From: Neelides folsomi
Taxonomy: Eukaryota; Arthropoda; Collembola; Neelipleona; Neelidae
Assembly: GCA_034687125.1 (NCBI GenBank)
Contig: JAQGBZ010000054.1
Location: 1 to 64,000 of the forward strand
DNA: 64,000 nt
Reading direction: 5' to 3'
This document shows positions 50,501-62,130 of the stretch, piece after piece. Each line of letters begins with the position of its first letter. Position 1 is the stretch's first letter. The notes under the pieces are model-generated. The model had not been told where the DNA came from. It saw nothing but the letters and a program-made list of their open reading frames with translations, and searched no databases. The translations under genes were made by a program, and so were the position numbers.

Positions 50501-53045
50501 ATTTTATATTCTATTGGAGCCGAATTGTGCTTAGATTAAATTCTTTTGGGACGGCTTGGTTTCTTTCATTTTAATAGGTCCAAGTATCAATATCGAAAGG
50601 AACAGTAACTCAAAGATAAATTATTAAATATCCGCATAATTGTATGAAGTTTTTACTTAATTTATGATTTTTGTTTTTAGCAACCAGAGCCCAGTGATTG
50701 AGCTATTGTTGAAAGCTGGAGCTCTTGTCAATGCTACCAATCGTGGCCAATGTACTCCACTCCATGTGGCAGTCAATAAGCAATTTCTCGACTGTGTTAA
50801 AATTCTGCTCAAATACAAATGCAACGTTAATATACAGGTAAGTTTAGAATTTTTCTGGTTACCCAAAGACTTTCCGTATTGAACCGATTTTTATCCCCGG
50901 GCTTAAATTAAAAATCAGGTTTGACCAGGGCCTATATTTCGGGCAGGGGATAATAATTGGTCACCTCAAAAAATGTTGGAAAAGTATTTAAATATTTAGA
51001 ATAATTTATATTAAAATAATGCATTTTTACATATTTTTGCATCATCATCAATATTATCATAGTTTTATAGTTTTAAAAGAAGAAGAATAGTGATGAAAAT
51101 AAGTCTATTATACACTCAAACAAATCCTAAAAATGAAAAAGTTTAAAGTTTTGCAAATCCTCTCTAAATAAACATTTGTCTCTTTATAGACGGCTGGGGG
51201 TCACCGTCTTGTAACACGGGTGCCCATAAGCGATTCAATGTTTAACAAAATGTGTTTTTAATATATCTAAGGGGGGGCTATAATTAGGGCAGGGGCTATC
51301 TTTTAAATCCTTAATGTGACCCAGGGGCTATAATTCGGGCAGGGGATAAAAATCGGTTCAATACGGTATCCAAAATTGATAGACAGAATAAGGATTGGGA
51401 AAAGAAGGAAAGAAATATTGTGGTTTGGTGGTAATGTGAAAATTGATCTGTCAACAGGACTCGTATGGGGACACGGCACTTCATGATGCGATAGGAAAGG
51501 ATAATAGAGAAATCATTGATTGCTTCCTCAACACCCCAGGAGTTGATTTTACTTTAAGGAACAATCGCGGTTTCAACGTGCTTCACCATGCCGCACTCAA
51601 AGGAAATGCATAGTAAGAAATACCAATATTGTCCTTTAACTTTCCATTTCTCTTTTAGCACATTGTGTCAAACATTTAATTAACGATCATTTGATAATAA
51701 TTTTTTATTTGCAGTGCAACTGAAAAGTTCTTGGGGAAAGCACGTCAATTAGTGGATGTGAAAAAAGACGATGGGTTTGCAGCTCTTCATCTTGCTGCTT
51801 TAAATGGTCACTATGAAGTATCGAAGGCTCTTTTAGAACAAGGACAAGCGGAAATTGATATACGAAATAATCGAAAGCAGACACCGTTATGTTTGGCTGT
51901 GAGTCAAGGCTATTGTAGCCTGGTTGAGCTTTTCATAACCAAAGGAGCCTCTGTTTCTCCGGAGGATGAAGACGGAGACACGCCGCTTCATATCAATCTT
52001 GTCAAGCACTTTGACGGCCAGTCTCAACAATTATCACAAGAAGGGACAACAAGTTCATTGGAGTTGAGGAAATACGAAAATGCACCATCCATTGCAAAGG
52101 TTTATAAATGTTTTCATATAAATTGTTATTAGATTAAGTTGTAGTCATTTAATCGTAGAATTGTTTCATAGTTTTGCTGATCTCATATAAATTGTTATTC
52201 ATGAGTCAGTCAAATCAAAAATATTTTTATTTATTTTACAGATATCTCTAAACTTGGTCACTTGTGGATGGAATGCATCTGATGAGGAACTTGGTGGAGC
52301 TGTCCTTGCATGCTTTATGGCCCAGTCAGGAGCTGATCTCAATAAGAAGAATCGTCGTGGAATTGCTCCTTTCGATTTAATTAAAAACGATCGTCTCAAA
52401 GAGATGCTTGTGTTTTACTCTGCTCAAACGAGGTAAACTTAAACAAAAACTTACAATTTTCAATATTGATATTAACAGATTAAACTATTTATATAAGGAA
52501 TAATTTATATAGTAAAATATTAATTTAAATGGGTTTTTGATTATTTCAGATTAAGACAAGGAAGACGCGAAGACGAGGATACAAGTCGTCGTTTGAGAGT
52601 TGATGCTACATCACCAGGAGGAACTTCAACCAAATCGCCTTCTGCTGGACCTCCAGCTGTCTCGGCTGAATGCGTCCTTTGCTCAGAAGTTGGTGAATTG
52701 ATCACATTTGAACCTTGTGGACATCGATGTGTTTGTGAAGAATGTTGCATTCGAATGAAGAAATGCCTCACTTGTCAAGAAACAGTTATAAAGAAAATTG
52801 GCAAAGGAGGTCGCACTGTTGGATCTGGCCGAGTCAGTCAAGGTAATCCAAATTCAGAACGCTTGAAATACCTCGAGAATAAATTTGCGGAAATTGAGGA
52901 AACCTACCTCTGTTCGATCTGCATGGAACGACGACGAAACATTGCGTTTCTTTGTGGACATGGAACTTGTGAAAGATGTGCGGATGTTCTTTCCAATTGT
53001 CACATGTGCAGAACTCCAATTACTCAGAAAATTAACCTTTATTAG
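47561..53045 (+). CDS. mib2: Mind bomb 2 E3 ubiquitin ligase
   Basis: Fourteen exons (47561-47617, 47713-47881, 48152-48323, 48515-48624, 48741-48932, 49094-49305, 49574-49955, 50066-50214, 50294-50442, 50681-50837, 51458-51612, 51715-52099, 52242-52432, 52550-53045) give 991 residues. Domain order: MIB/HERC2 ([15 protein letters not shown]), ZZ zinc finger ([19 protein letters not shown]), second MIB/HERC2 ([20 protein letters not shown]), two REP repeats ([26 protein letters not shown]), about eight ankyrin repeats (residues 480-800), and two RINGs (CVLC from about 867; [20 protein letters not shown]). Two rather than three RINGs, and the second RING's sequence, identify MIB2 rather than MIB1. 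It ubiquitinates Notch ligands and, in flies, is needed for muscle integrity. The start is the first in-frame ATG after an acceptor at 47504. Three introns host H/ACA RNAs. Confidence 0.95.
47939..48064 (+). ncRNA. H/ACA box snoRNA, copy A (mib2 intron 2)
   Basis: 5' hairpin: basal stem AGCACAA/TTGTGCT (47939-47945 with 47987-47993), apical stem TCCAAA/TTTGGA. The H box is AGATTGA from 47995. 3' hairpin: basal CCTTT/AAGGG (48004-48008 with 48054-48058), apical CTTGG ... CCAAG (48017-48041) continued by GCC/GGC. The ACA box is at 48059-48061, three bases before the end. The apical base to H box distance is 14 nt; to ACA about 16-17 nt, as the class requires. It is in the sense strand of its host intron, as for intron-processed snoRNAs. 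The H box departs from ANANNA at its last base. Confidence 0.85.
49367..49492 (+). ncRNA. H/ACA box snoRNA, copy B (mib2 intron 6)
   Basis: Same architecture as copy A. The basal stem is CGCACAA/TTGTGCG (49367-49373 with 49416-49422): the outer pair is C-G where A and C have A-U, a compensatory change. The apical stem of hairpin 1 is AACAAG/CTTGTT, also different but paired. H box AGATTA at 49424-49429. Hairpin 2 has basal TCTTT/AAAGA and apical CTTGGAA/TTCCAAG. ACA at 49487-49489. The 3' pocket strands GGGACGG and TATCAATATCG are identical to the other copies. Confidence 0.88.
50478..50607 (+). ncRNA. H/ACA box snoRNA, copy C (mib2 intron 9)
   Basis: Basal stem AGCACAA/TTGTGCT (50478-50484 with 50525-50531). 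Apical stem TCCAAAGAAT/ATTCTATTGGA, closed by a TTTAT loop. H box AGATTA (50533-50538). Hairpin 2 has basal TTCTTT/AAGGAA, with paired changes relative to copy A, and apical CTTGG/CCAAG around a longer loop. ACA at 50602-50604, followed by GTA. The intron is 238 nt and the RNA sits about 35 nt after the donor and 73 nt before the acceptor, a usual spacing for intronic H/ACA RNAs. Confidence 0.88.
50874..51366. mobile_element. 493-bp MITE with about 30-bp inverted ends, in mib2 intron 10
   Basis: The left end CCGTATTGAACCGATTTTTA followed by TCCCC matches, as reverse complement, the right end (GGGGATAAAAATCGGTTCAA followed by TACGG). Inside, the motif GGGCAGGGGAT occurs at both ends in the same orientation, with GGGGCTATAATT nearby. 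There is no coding capacity. I could not define a target-site duplication, so the superfamily is open. Confidence 0.7.
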
Positions 53046-55501
53046 AATCGAAAAACAATTTTGTACGATTCTTTGGATCAAGATACCTTAAACGACCTCG
53101 ATTCATTTTACGATTTAGTATATATCCTTTTAATTCAAAGTTTTAATTTTTATTTCGAACTTAAATTCCCCCTTTTTAATTTTTTATACAAATACAAATA
53201 AATACAAAATATGTTCGTGAGTTTTAAATCGGGTTGTTTATTTACAATGATGGGATAAAATTTTATATCAATTTAATTAGTTCAACTTGGGAGTATTGAA
53301 TTAGTCATTATGCTTTCTTTACATTGAACCAACAATAAAAACCTTTCCTTATTTCATTTGTGAAATATCTAGATATTTTACGATTATTTATCAATTATAC
53401 AGTGATTTATTTTATGAAATATTTGATAACCCTCCTTGAAAATTAAATGTTAATAATGCTCGTTTTATGGAGATTAATTGGAAATAGCTTAATTTCGAGA
53501 ATACTATTTGTTCAATTATGTATTGTGTTGAATAGTTCGAGAGTTAAGAGTTAGTTTTTTTAACTTTACTATTTTTTTCGTACACTTCTCAAGCAATGCA
53601 TCTACCTCAATTCCATTTTAGTCATTTTTCTTCATCATTACATATAAAACTAATACAAAGTTTGAGTTTCTATTTTTGAGGCAATCGAACTGATTGTGAG
53701 ACTTAACATTTTGAAGTTCAAATGCCTCGGTTTCAATTCTCCACTATTTGTTTACAACTTGAATTTAACTTATATTTCTTTTTAGCTTTTTAAAGGGTTG
53801 TTTATGGTGAGTGTGCATTATGAAACTCTTTGTTTTATTACGTTGTATTTATTATTGTTTAATGATTAATAATTTTATTGGGTATGTGGTATACATAGTA
53901 CCATACCCTTTCGACTTAATTCGCTAAAATGGAAATATTTAAGGGATTGTGATAATGCTTACAATTGTTAGTTGTACTGCTTATAAAAAGATAACATGAT
54001 AACTTTTCATTAATCAACTTAAATTGATCATTTATATTAAATTAGATCGAACAGCTATTTATAACTTGTTTTTAACTTTTCGATCAATTTACTTAAAGTG
54101 TGGTCGTTGTGGTCGACTCAATTGTAAATAAGTGTCTATCTACTGTAAAGTTTACGAAGAAGTAAATATAATACTTATAACTAGCGCATAAAAATTATAT
54201 ATTTTATTTTAAGAAGCTATAAAATTATTGTTACACATTTTGATTGGCAGATTGACGGTAAAAATAATCGGTACATACTTTAAGTAGTAGAGCCAGAAAT
54301 TAACAAGTCATTTATTTGTAATCATTTTTTTATCTTTTGGAAAGTTTTATACTTTGTCAATCAAACAAAGTGATACTCAATCATTAATTAATATTTGTAT
54401 GAATTAAATTTTGTTTCATTTATGCGAACAAGTTTATGAGAAAGTTTTATTACATCACAAGTAGCTGCAAATTAAAGATGAAAATGCCCTTTATAATTTA
54501 AAGTACTATTCATTATATATTAAAAAGGTAAAAGTAAATTGAATAGCTTTACTATAATAGAAAGTTTGTAGTTACTGGTTCATTCATAAAAAATGTATTT
54601 TTAATTAATTTGAAGATTTTTTACAATCAAATGGTGATTTAATAATTACATATAATAATTACGCATTGCCGAACGAAAGTAGCATATAATTACCTATAAT
54701 ATTTATCGCAGTTAAATGTAATTTTAAATGAATTTTAAATTGTAATTTACAAATGTAAAGAAAAAATTTGATTTACGGGCTCTTCTAATAAAAATTTTTA
54801 AACTTATTTGTTTATACATAGGTAATACTGTAAGTCATTTAAAAGGTAGTCTATTATTTATTAAGTTACAATTAAGTAAAATTGTTCTTTATTCTTACCT
54901 TTTAAATGGGTGATTAATACGTTAACGTTTTAATTTATCCTCGCAATTCTCATATATATGCTATACAAATAAGTATGTATGTAATAAATCATTTAACTAA
55001 AAAATTCTGCGAATCAAATAATGTGCATTAAAATGCTCTGCAATAAAGTACTTGTACTTGCGAAATTTGTTGTAATTTAAAATTTTATTCACATTAAAAA
55101 TATATCGGAATTGATATGATTTGAACTAATATAAATACTTCTTATATTTTCCAAAGACAAAAATTGGCATGTTTGAAAAATTCTAGTAGAATATAGAAAT
55201 ATATTTATTTAAGAATTACAAGTAGTTATATCATACAACCACAATTTTATTTTCTTTGGCCCCATTTAAATATTGTTAAAGCTTGAGTAGCATCAATGCT
55301 TCTAATTATAACTTTTTAACCCTTCACCATTACAGTATTTACTTATTTGTTGCAATGAAATAATATACATACCATAGATGGGTATGATGCTGCTCTTTAG
55401 AGATTCTAATTTTACATCGTGTTAACCGTGTGAATGAATTTCCTAACACTAATTAAGAATCAGGTCGAGTGGATTAATTATAAGTAATTAAATGGAATAT
55501 C
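53046..55501. other. Intergenic, AT-rich, no gene seen
   Basis: About 2.4 kb between mib2 (+) and CMPK2 (-), containing both 3' flanks; polyadenylation-like AATAAA motifs occur near 53190. I found no exon, RNA gene or ordered repeat. Confidence 0.45.
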
Positions 55502-56810
55502 TTAATTAGTCAGTAGTTGAGGAAAGGCTTTTATCACGGCTTTGAAAACTTTAACGGAACAAATTTCAATTTCCTCATCCACATTGATCTCATGATATGG
55601 AGGACCCTCAACTCGCTTGTAGCACTCCAAAAGACTATATAATCAAAATTATACAATTAATCTTAAATGTCATAGCCCATATAAATTCAAAAGTAGTTCA
55701 CTTAATGGCTCAAAAACATCAAAGTAAATTAATAATATCAATATGTGAACCATACTTTTGACGGAAGATTGAATCGTTGGCCAGCGTTTGTTCTTCTTTT
55801 GTATTGGTCGTAGCTCTCAGAGCATGACGATATTTTCTCACATCTTCACTAACGACAAGGAAAATGACTGCATCGGGACAGAGGAGATCTCGAGGCCAAT
55901 CAAGAATTTGAGACCTCATAAGTTCGTCTTTTGATTTCGGATTTGATATCATTTCGTGAGCAAGTGCATAACAACTCGTGCTGTGCCAATATCTACATAT
56001 ACGAAAAAGTACTATAATTTACTATTTAATATAATATAATTAATTTTATATAATATACATATTATATAAATATAATGCATTTTCTGTATTTATACTAACT
56101 ATTTTACAAGTAATACTAGATAAAAGTAACAGTAGTTCCACTATTCTCCCATCAATAATCATTTACCTAATAAGTTAGTCAACTTTACCTGTCCATGATA
56201 ACTCCAGAAGATTTCCCATTGTTAATTTCCTCATTTACTTTTTTCGCAGCAAGGTAATTTCCGAATGAATAAAATGCTCGACGAATTCCTTCAGGTTGTT
56301 CATCAAAAAATCCTTTAAATATTTTGATTTCTTCTGGTGGGGTTCGAAGGAGCGAAAGCCCACAATTTTGCGAAAGTGCAGTACTTATTTTCGTTTTACC
56401 TATTAAACATTTTTTATTTATACTAACTCTCAACTAATCAAGATTTATTGATATTTATTAATATACCACTGCCATCAAGTCCTTCGATAACAATAAATGG
56501 CTTTCTTGAAGAACGAGCCTTTTGAGCAGGAAACTCGGTGGTTCCATTGGAATTCAACAGTCCACTTTTTTGTGCGATTCTTAATAATGATTCAACTTCA
56601 AGGGTACTTCTGACCTGATATAAAAGAATTACTTTTTGATAAAAAAATATTATATCATTTAAATACTTGTATAGAGATAAATACTTGTAGTAATTTTTAG
56701 TCATAAAATGATCTTACTTCTGATGTTGCAAGGACTTTGCAAACTTGTTCTAAACTATGGTAGACAATTGGAACTACGTCAAGTTTCTTTAAGTTACTCA
56801 AAATCTTCAT
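55502..56810 (-). CDS. Cmpk2: UMP-CMP kinase 2 (CMPK2), thymidylate-kinase fold
   Basis: Five coding exons on the minus strand (about 56810-56719, 56615-56463, 56400-56190, 55992-55755, 55634-55502) give about 270 residues. The P-loop lies across an intron: VIEGLDGSG then KTKISTALS. Next come LLRTPPEEIKIFKGFFDEQP, the family hallmark RRAFYSFGNYLAA, VIMDRYWHSTSCYALAHE and LLCPDAVIFLVVSEDVR. The match is to CMPK2, which phosphorylates dCMP/dUMP (and UMP/CMP) in mitochondria for dNTP salvage; it is also interferon-induced in vertebrates. It lacks the extended N-terminal region of the vertebrate protein. A possible further 5' exon lies near 57340-57270, ending at GTATTT, but has no ATG, so it may be 5' UTR. 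Confidence 0.88.
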
Positions 56811-58879
56811 TGCTCTTATTGTGTTAAATCTGTTAAAAAATAAGTCGATCAATGACCATACAATTCATATAGGCATTGAGTGTTATAACATACCAATATT
56901 ATATTTAGTTATTATATGATATCTATGTAATTGACAATTTGAGAGAGACATAATTTATTTGATTTTATTATAATGTAAATGTCTTGTTAAAAACAAATGA
57001 CAATTGTTGTGTAAAAACTGTGTACATATTTAAGATAAAACCGATAAAAAAGTTATGTAATATTACAGATTACAAATTTAAGCTCGCCAAATGTTTTTTT
57101 TTATTTTGTAATAGAATAAAAATTATCATCAAATCAAAATTGTGAAACAATCAGAAAATATAAATGGAGAGTAAAAAGTATGATATATAGAGTACATGTA
57201 TTAATTATTTTAAATCTAACTTTAACTTATTTTACATTCATATTTACTAAAAAAAATACATAAAAATACCTTCTTTCCGTTGCGTAAAATATATTTTGGA
57301 CAAATTCGCACTTCGTACTTCACTCTTCGCACCACTCGCTCGATGAAATTTCTAAATATCCCACGCAATATTAATATTTATGCACACGTATTATTTTTTT
57401 ATTTCACAGTATCAAAGTTCACATTGTTCACAGTACACACTTATGAGGAGCAGACAATCTGTTGGCATTATAGGTTATTTTCCTCATCCCACTGTTTTCA
57501 GGGTCAAGTTCAAGAGCGCAATGGTTCATTGAGAGTAAAATGAAAGTTATTTTCCATGATTGTATCAGGCATTAAATAACATACATCTAGGATAAACGCA
57601 AGGTTTATTTGCATTTTGCCGACTTTCAATAAGGTTGCTAATTATCAAATATATGGCTTAAATATTGAAATGACTTAAAGTAGAGTATTAGAGTTGGCTA
57701 TTTATGTTAGATAATATTCTATAATTCTCGTATACTGATATATAACTAGGTAGATAGTACATATTCTAAATGTTCATTTACTCACATTAACAGTCAATCA
57801 GCCAATTCAATGAAATTTGCATACAAGGAAAAATCCTCAATCTCCTTTGCATACTTGTAAGTATATGTTTGAGTTATGTATTATAAGTATTTTATATGAG
57901 AAGATCAATGAGTGACTTTACACAAAATCTCAATTGAGATAAAATAATATTTCGTACTTTAATTTCAGTCTAATCATAATTTATTCCATGATCATCATCT
58001 TTAGTCATAATTTCGTTAATTCTAACCATAAATAAAAGATTTGCAAACAAAGATTTTCTTTATATAAATTGTAACTACAATACAATATGATCTATAGTTT
58101 AGATTGTCTCTTGTCATGTTACTCCCATTTAATAAAAACATGGAATAAAATGTAAATGTAAGAATGCATTTTTGTTTGTTTGAATGCATTGTTCCTTTAT
58201 TTTATTAAAATAAATCTGCGCTGTCATCCGCCTCTATTTGGGATTTTGAGATTTCATATCCGTCTTGAAGAACGAAGGGTTGGATGGGAAGTGTAGTTTT
58301 TAAGTAAAATAATATACAGAGGGCTTTCCCTTGGATTTCCATGCCCCATTTAAATTACGTAATCTCCTGCGCAGATTCAATGACCATTTATTCATTACGA
58401 TGTGACAAACTCACTCTCATAGCTGATTTATATTACATCTACAATACATTCAATTAAAAAAAACTTAAAAGCAGGGACAATACAACAACGTGCAATTTAC
58501 AAGTTGATAAATTCAAATCTATTCTCTACTTCAGCAAAGATTTCATTTCCTCTCTTTCTTTTCTCCTTCTTTGTGGACTGAAAATGGGAGAATCCTGCCA
58601 TCCAATTTGTATTTTACATATACGGCTATTAAATTAATTAAGAATAAAGCAATGTTAGGTTTATTTACAACAATTACAAATTGTGTTATTATTCAAATTT
58701 TATATAAATAATCATAAACAAAGCATAAATTGAAGCTCCAAAATGTAAACTCATCTGTTATATTGTGCAATAATAATTTAATAACATAATTTTAATAATA
58801 ATATAATATTTTGTTAATATTTACATTAAATATTTTCACGAGATAAACTTGAGAATTCTTTCAACCAATTGGGTATAAC
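56811..58879. other. Upstream regions of two divergent genes, no further gene seen
   Basis: Includes a probable 5' UTR exon of CMPK2 near 57340-57270 (minus strand, donor GTATTT). The 87-codon plus-strand frame at 57280-57543 covers that same stretch and looks spurious. The rest, to 58879, is AT-rich without recognisable structure. Confidence 0.4.
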
Positions 58880-61800
58880 ATGGGCCAAGGAGGGTCAAGG
58901 GAATCAACAAGAGTCAACCACTTGAGTGGATCTTCGAAAAACCAAGTTATTCAAATATCAGAGTCAACAAAGACGCAAATCAAACTCGTATTTTCCATGC
59001 TAAATGCGAATCCTAAAGTTTCACTTCAAAAACTTGATGGACTGCTTTCAAAGATTCCAAAGGTTTCAATTTTATATTTAACTTTAAGTGTATATATTAA
59101 TCATATAAAGAATCATTATTTTATTTTGATAAATCTTTACAGATCGAAAACATCTTTTTGATGAAAGTGGAAGGATATAACATCTTGCAGAAAATTGTTG
59201 GATGTGGTAAGTAATATACCAAATTACTGAAATTGTCTAATTCTTTTGAGAGTGAGAATTGTAATTAACTTATTTTTCCTAATAGAAAATGCTGAATTAC
59301 TTAAATGGATATTACAAAGAAATCCCGATCTGAACAAATATTCATGTTCTTTACCTCTTCACATCGCCTGCAAGAGCGGATTCAAAGAAGGAGTTGAATT
59401 GCTTTTAAAGCATGGTGCTCGAGCAGATCTCGAATCGAGACTTTGTTTTCCAGGATCACACAATTTTGTCTGCGACGAATATAATTGTAAGCAAAGTACA
59501 TTATATTAATTACTCATGTAATTTTATTTATTTGTATTCATAATATTATTTATGGTTGATGTGATATTTTATCCTTGCATGGAAAAGGTTTGGAGTTTCA
59601 CGGTACTGAAGTAAACCCTGAAAGTAACAAACTTCAAAATGCTGTTTATTATTGTTTGGACGTGGACCAACCTGAAGTTCTCGAGCTCTTAACCAAAACT
59701 TATACATACCAAATGGATTGGATTCCTTGGCATACTCCAAAAAGGTTTGGCCCAACTCATATTTTAATTCCACATATCAAAAACATAACAATTTGAACCA
59801 TTGATTTAATATTAAATACAATATGAATACTCATGTATGTACATTTGTGATAAGATATTATTTTATTACTTTATTAGACCTCTTCTGCATGCAGCATGCG
59901 AGCGAGGTGCTTGGAAATGTGTGGAATTTCTCGTCCAACATCGACCCTTTGAAATCAATGAGTGCTATGATGAGTTTTATCCAATTCACCAAGCGATGCT
60001 TCACGATACAAAATTCTCCGAGAAACTCCTGAAAAGTGGAGCGAATCACAATGTGCGAACGACAACTCAACAAATGACGGTTCTTCATGTGCTCTTTTTG
60101 CTCTCAAAGAAGAGTGCAGATATGACTTTAGCCAACACTAAAACATTAATGAGTCACAACGACTGTCTTCAAGATATCATTAACGAACCAGACTCCTTGG
60201 GAAACACACCTTTACATGCCCTCATAGTCAGGTATTGAATTTTTATTATTGCTTTTATCTTATTTATTATACTTATTCACATTATTAAGTTCGAAAGTAA
60301 TAAAATAATAATTTATTTAGATATGCATTGGAAGAGGCTTCTCTTTGTCGTGACCATCCACCATGGAGCAAATGGGATATGCTTTACATTGTTAGATTTC
60401 TTTTATTTCATGGGGGAAGAAATTCGATTAATCATCCTGGAAATTCAGCACTTGCTTATGTTCTTCGACATGTAAGATACACCATATAAATGCATACAAT
60501 ATTGATACTCACCGATACCATTTATTCAAATAGTAATTATATGTAAAATATGTATAAGCTTCATGAACTATTATGGCGAGAATTGACATATCTAACTTAC
60601 AAATAATTAGGTTCGCGATTGGGAATTTCGTTATGAACTTCTTTCAATGCTCCTTCAAGAAGGTGGAAATCCAAATATTGTTGGAAGGGACGGCACAGTC
60701 CCTTTGATGGTTTGCCTCGTCCCACTAATAAATAAAGATCTCTTGCTCAGTTTGACTCACACAATGAAAGTAATTCAACTTCATACAGATATTTTATTTA
60801 TTTTGAAAATAAATGCAATTATAATAATTAAATATTATGTAGTTTAATTCAACTTATCAATTAAAATAAATTTCTTTAGGTATTTTATGTCAATTGTGTC
60901 CGACTTTTACTTAAACATGGAGCAAACGCAAATTGCACTTCACGATCCAATTTGACTCCGCTTCATGTTCTCATTTTCGCTGCTGGTGAATATATGGGTC
61001 TCAATAATCCAGATGAAAAAGATGCTTGTTTTGGTATACAAAGATATTAGATTTACCATTTATAGTATTTTATTTTTAGATAATAGATAAAGTGATTTAT
61101 TCAGGTGAGTATGATTACATGAGTATAGGCTATCTCGTTGCAACCCTAAACAATAAGGGGTGTTACACATGAGATTTAAAGAGTTAAAAGTATTAAAGCA
61201 TTTTTATATTTTTTGTATATTAGTATTAATTTATTATGCATTTATTGTGTATAGAGTAATGTGTTAATTTTTCATTTATTTTCAGATTTCTTAAAACAAC
61301 TTTTAATTACACTTCTGACTCATGGACTTGATCCTAACCAACAATTTTCTAACCGAACTCAACACATTCTCCTTGGGATTCTCGAGCTCGTTCTGAGTGT
61401 GAGAGATCCAAGAGATCTCAATTACATTTACGACCTTTCACTTCTCCTCATTCGTCACGGAGCTAATCCTAATGTTGACATTATTTTCGATGAAACCCAA
61501 GCCTGTCACAATTCTCAAATATCATCATTCCCAAAATCAAACAAAGTAATGAAAAATATTATAGTTGAAATTCAAAGTAACAATATTCTATCTGTATTTT
61601 CTATATACGCAATTCTACTATTACTAAATATTATATAGTATTTAATTATTTGAAATGTATTTAAAACTAATGATAAGTATTGAATTATTTTAAAGGTAAT
61701 TTACCATTATATTCAATGGCTTTATCGGAAAGAAAATCTTCTTCTCGACCCTGATAAAAATTTTGCTTGTATTATTAAACTTTACGCAAACTGTATGGAT

Positions 61801-62130
61801 TACAAGTAAGTTCATCAAAATTAAATACATTAAAAGAACGTTTAAGAGGATATTTTAATAATTTTCATTATCGATTATATTTCATTTACTAAAGCTAATA
61901 TTTGGTTTAATTTTAGTGATCTCCAATCAACTTTCAAACTAGTCTATTCTCAGTCAACAACTGTTGAAAACCGGGCAAATCTATGTGTGGTTCTCAAGGA
62001 GCACGTTAATGAATTCCGGAGTTTAAAGAGGCTTTCGAGACACGTCGTCTACAAGAACTGCTCTGCCAAAAATTTCAACGTCCTCCCCGTTCCATCCGCA
62101 ATCCTCAAATACATCAACTCTTACGATTGA
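58880..62130 (+). CDS. Ankyrin-repeat SOCS-box (ASB-like) adaptor, putative N-myristoylated
   Basis: Eleven exons (58880-59062, 59143-59206, 59286-59486, 59588-59744, 59878-60231, 60321-60471, 60611-60769, 60880-61033, 61286-61545, 61696-61805, 61917-62130) give 668 residues. The N-terminus MGQGGSRES fits an N-myristoylation signal (Gly2, Ser6). Ankyrin repeats include SLPLHIACKSGFKEGVELLL, PLLHAACERGAWKCVEFLV, CVRLLLKHGANANCTSRSNL and LLIRHGANPNVD. The last 40 residues read as a SOCS box (SLKRLSRHVVYKNC ... VLPVPSAILKYINSYD). ASB proteins are substrate receptors of Cullin-5 or Cullin-2 ubiquitin ligases through Elongin B/C. The exact orthologue is not recognised, and the substrate is unknown. 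The exon 4 acceptor (AAAAG before GTTTGGAG) is weak but keeps the frame. Confidence 0.82.

Noticed and set aside
47939-50607. Reading the three mib2 intron repeats as a SINE or MITE
   Set aside because: There is no poly-A tail, target duplication or inverted terminus. All three lie in sense orientation within introns of one gene, and stem differences are compensatory.
47561-53045. Calling the ubiquitin ligase mind bomb 1
   Set aside because: Only two RING fingers are present, and the second resembles that of MIB2; MIB1 has three.
57960-58020. C/D box snoRNA on the minus strand (ATGATGA ... CTGA)
   Set aside because: No complementary terminal stem and no host intron; the two short boxes can occur by chance.
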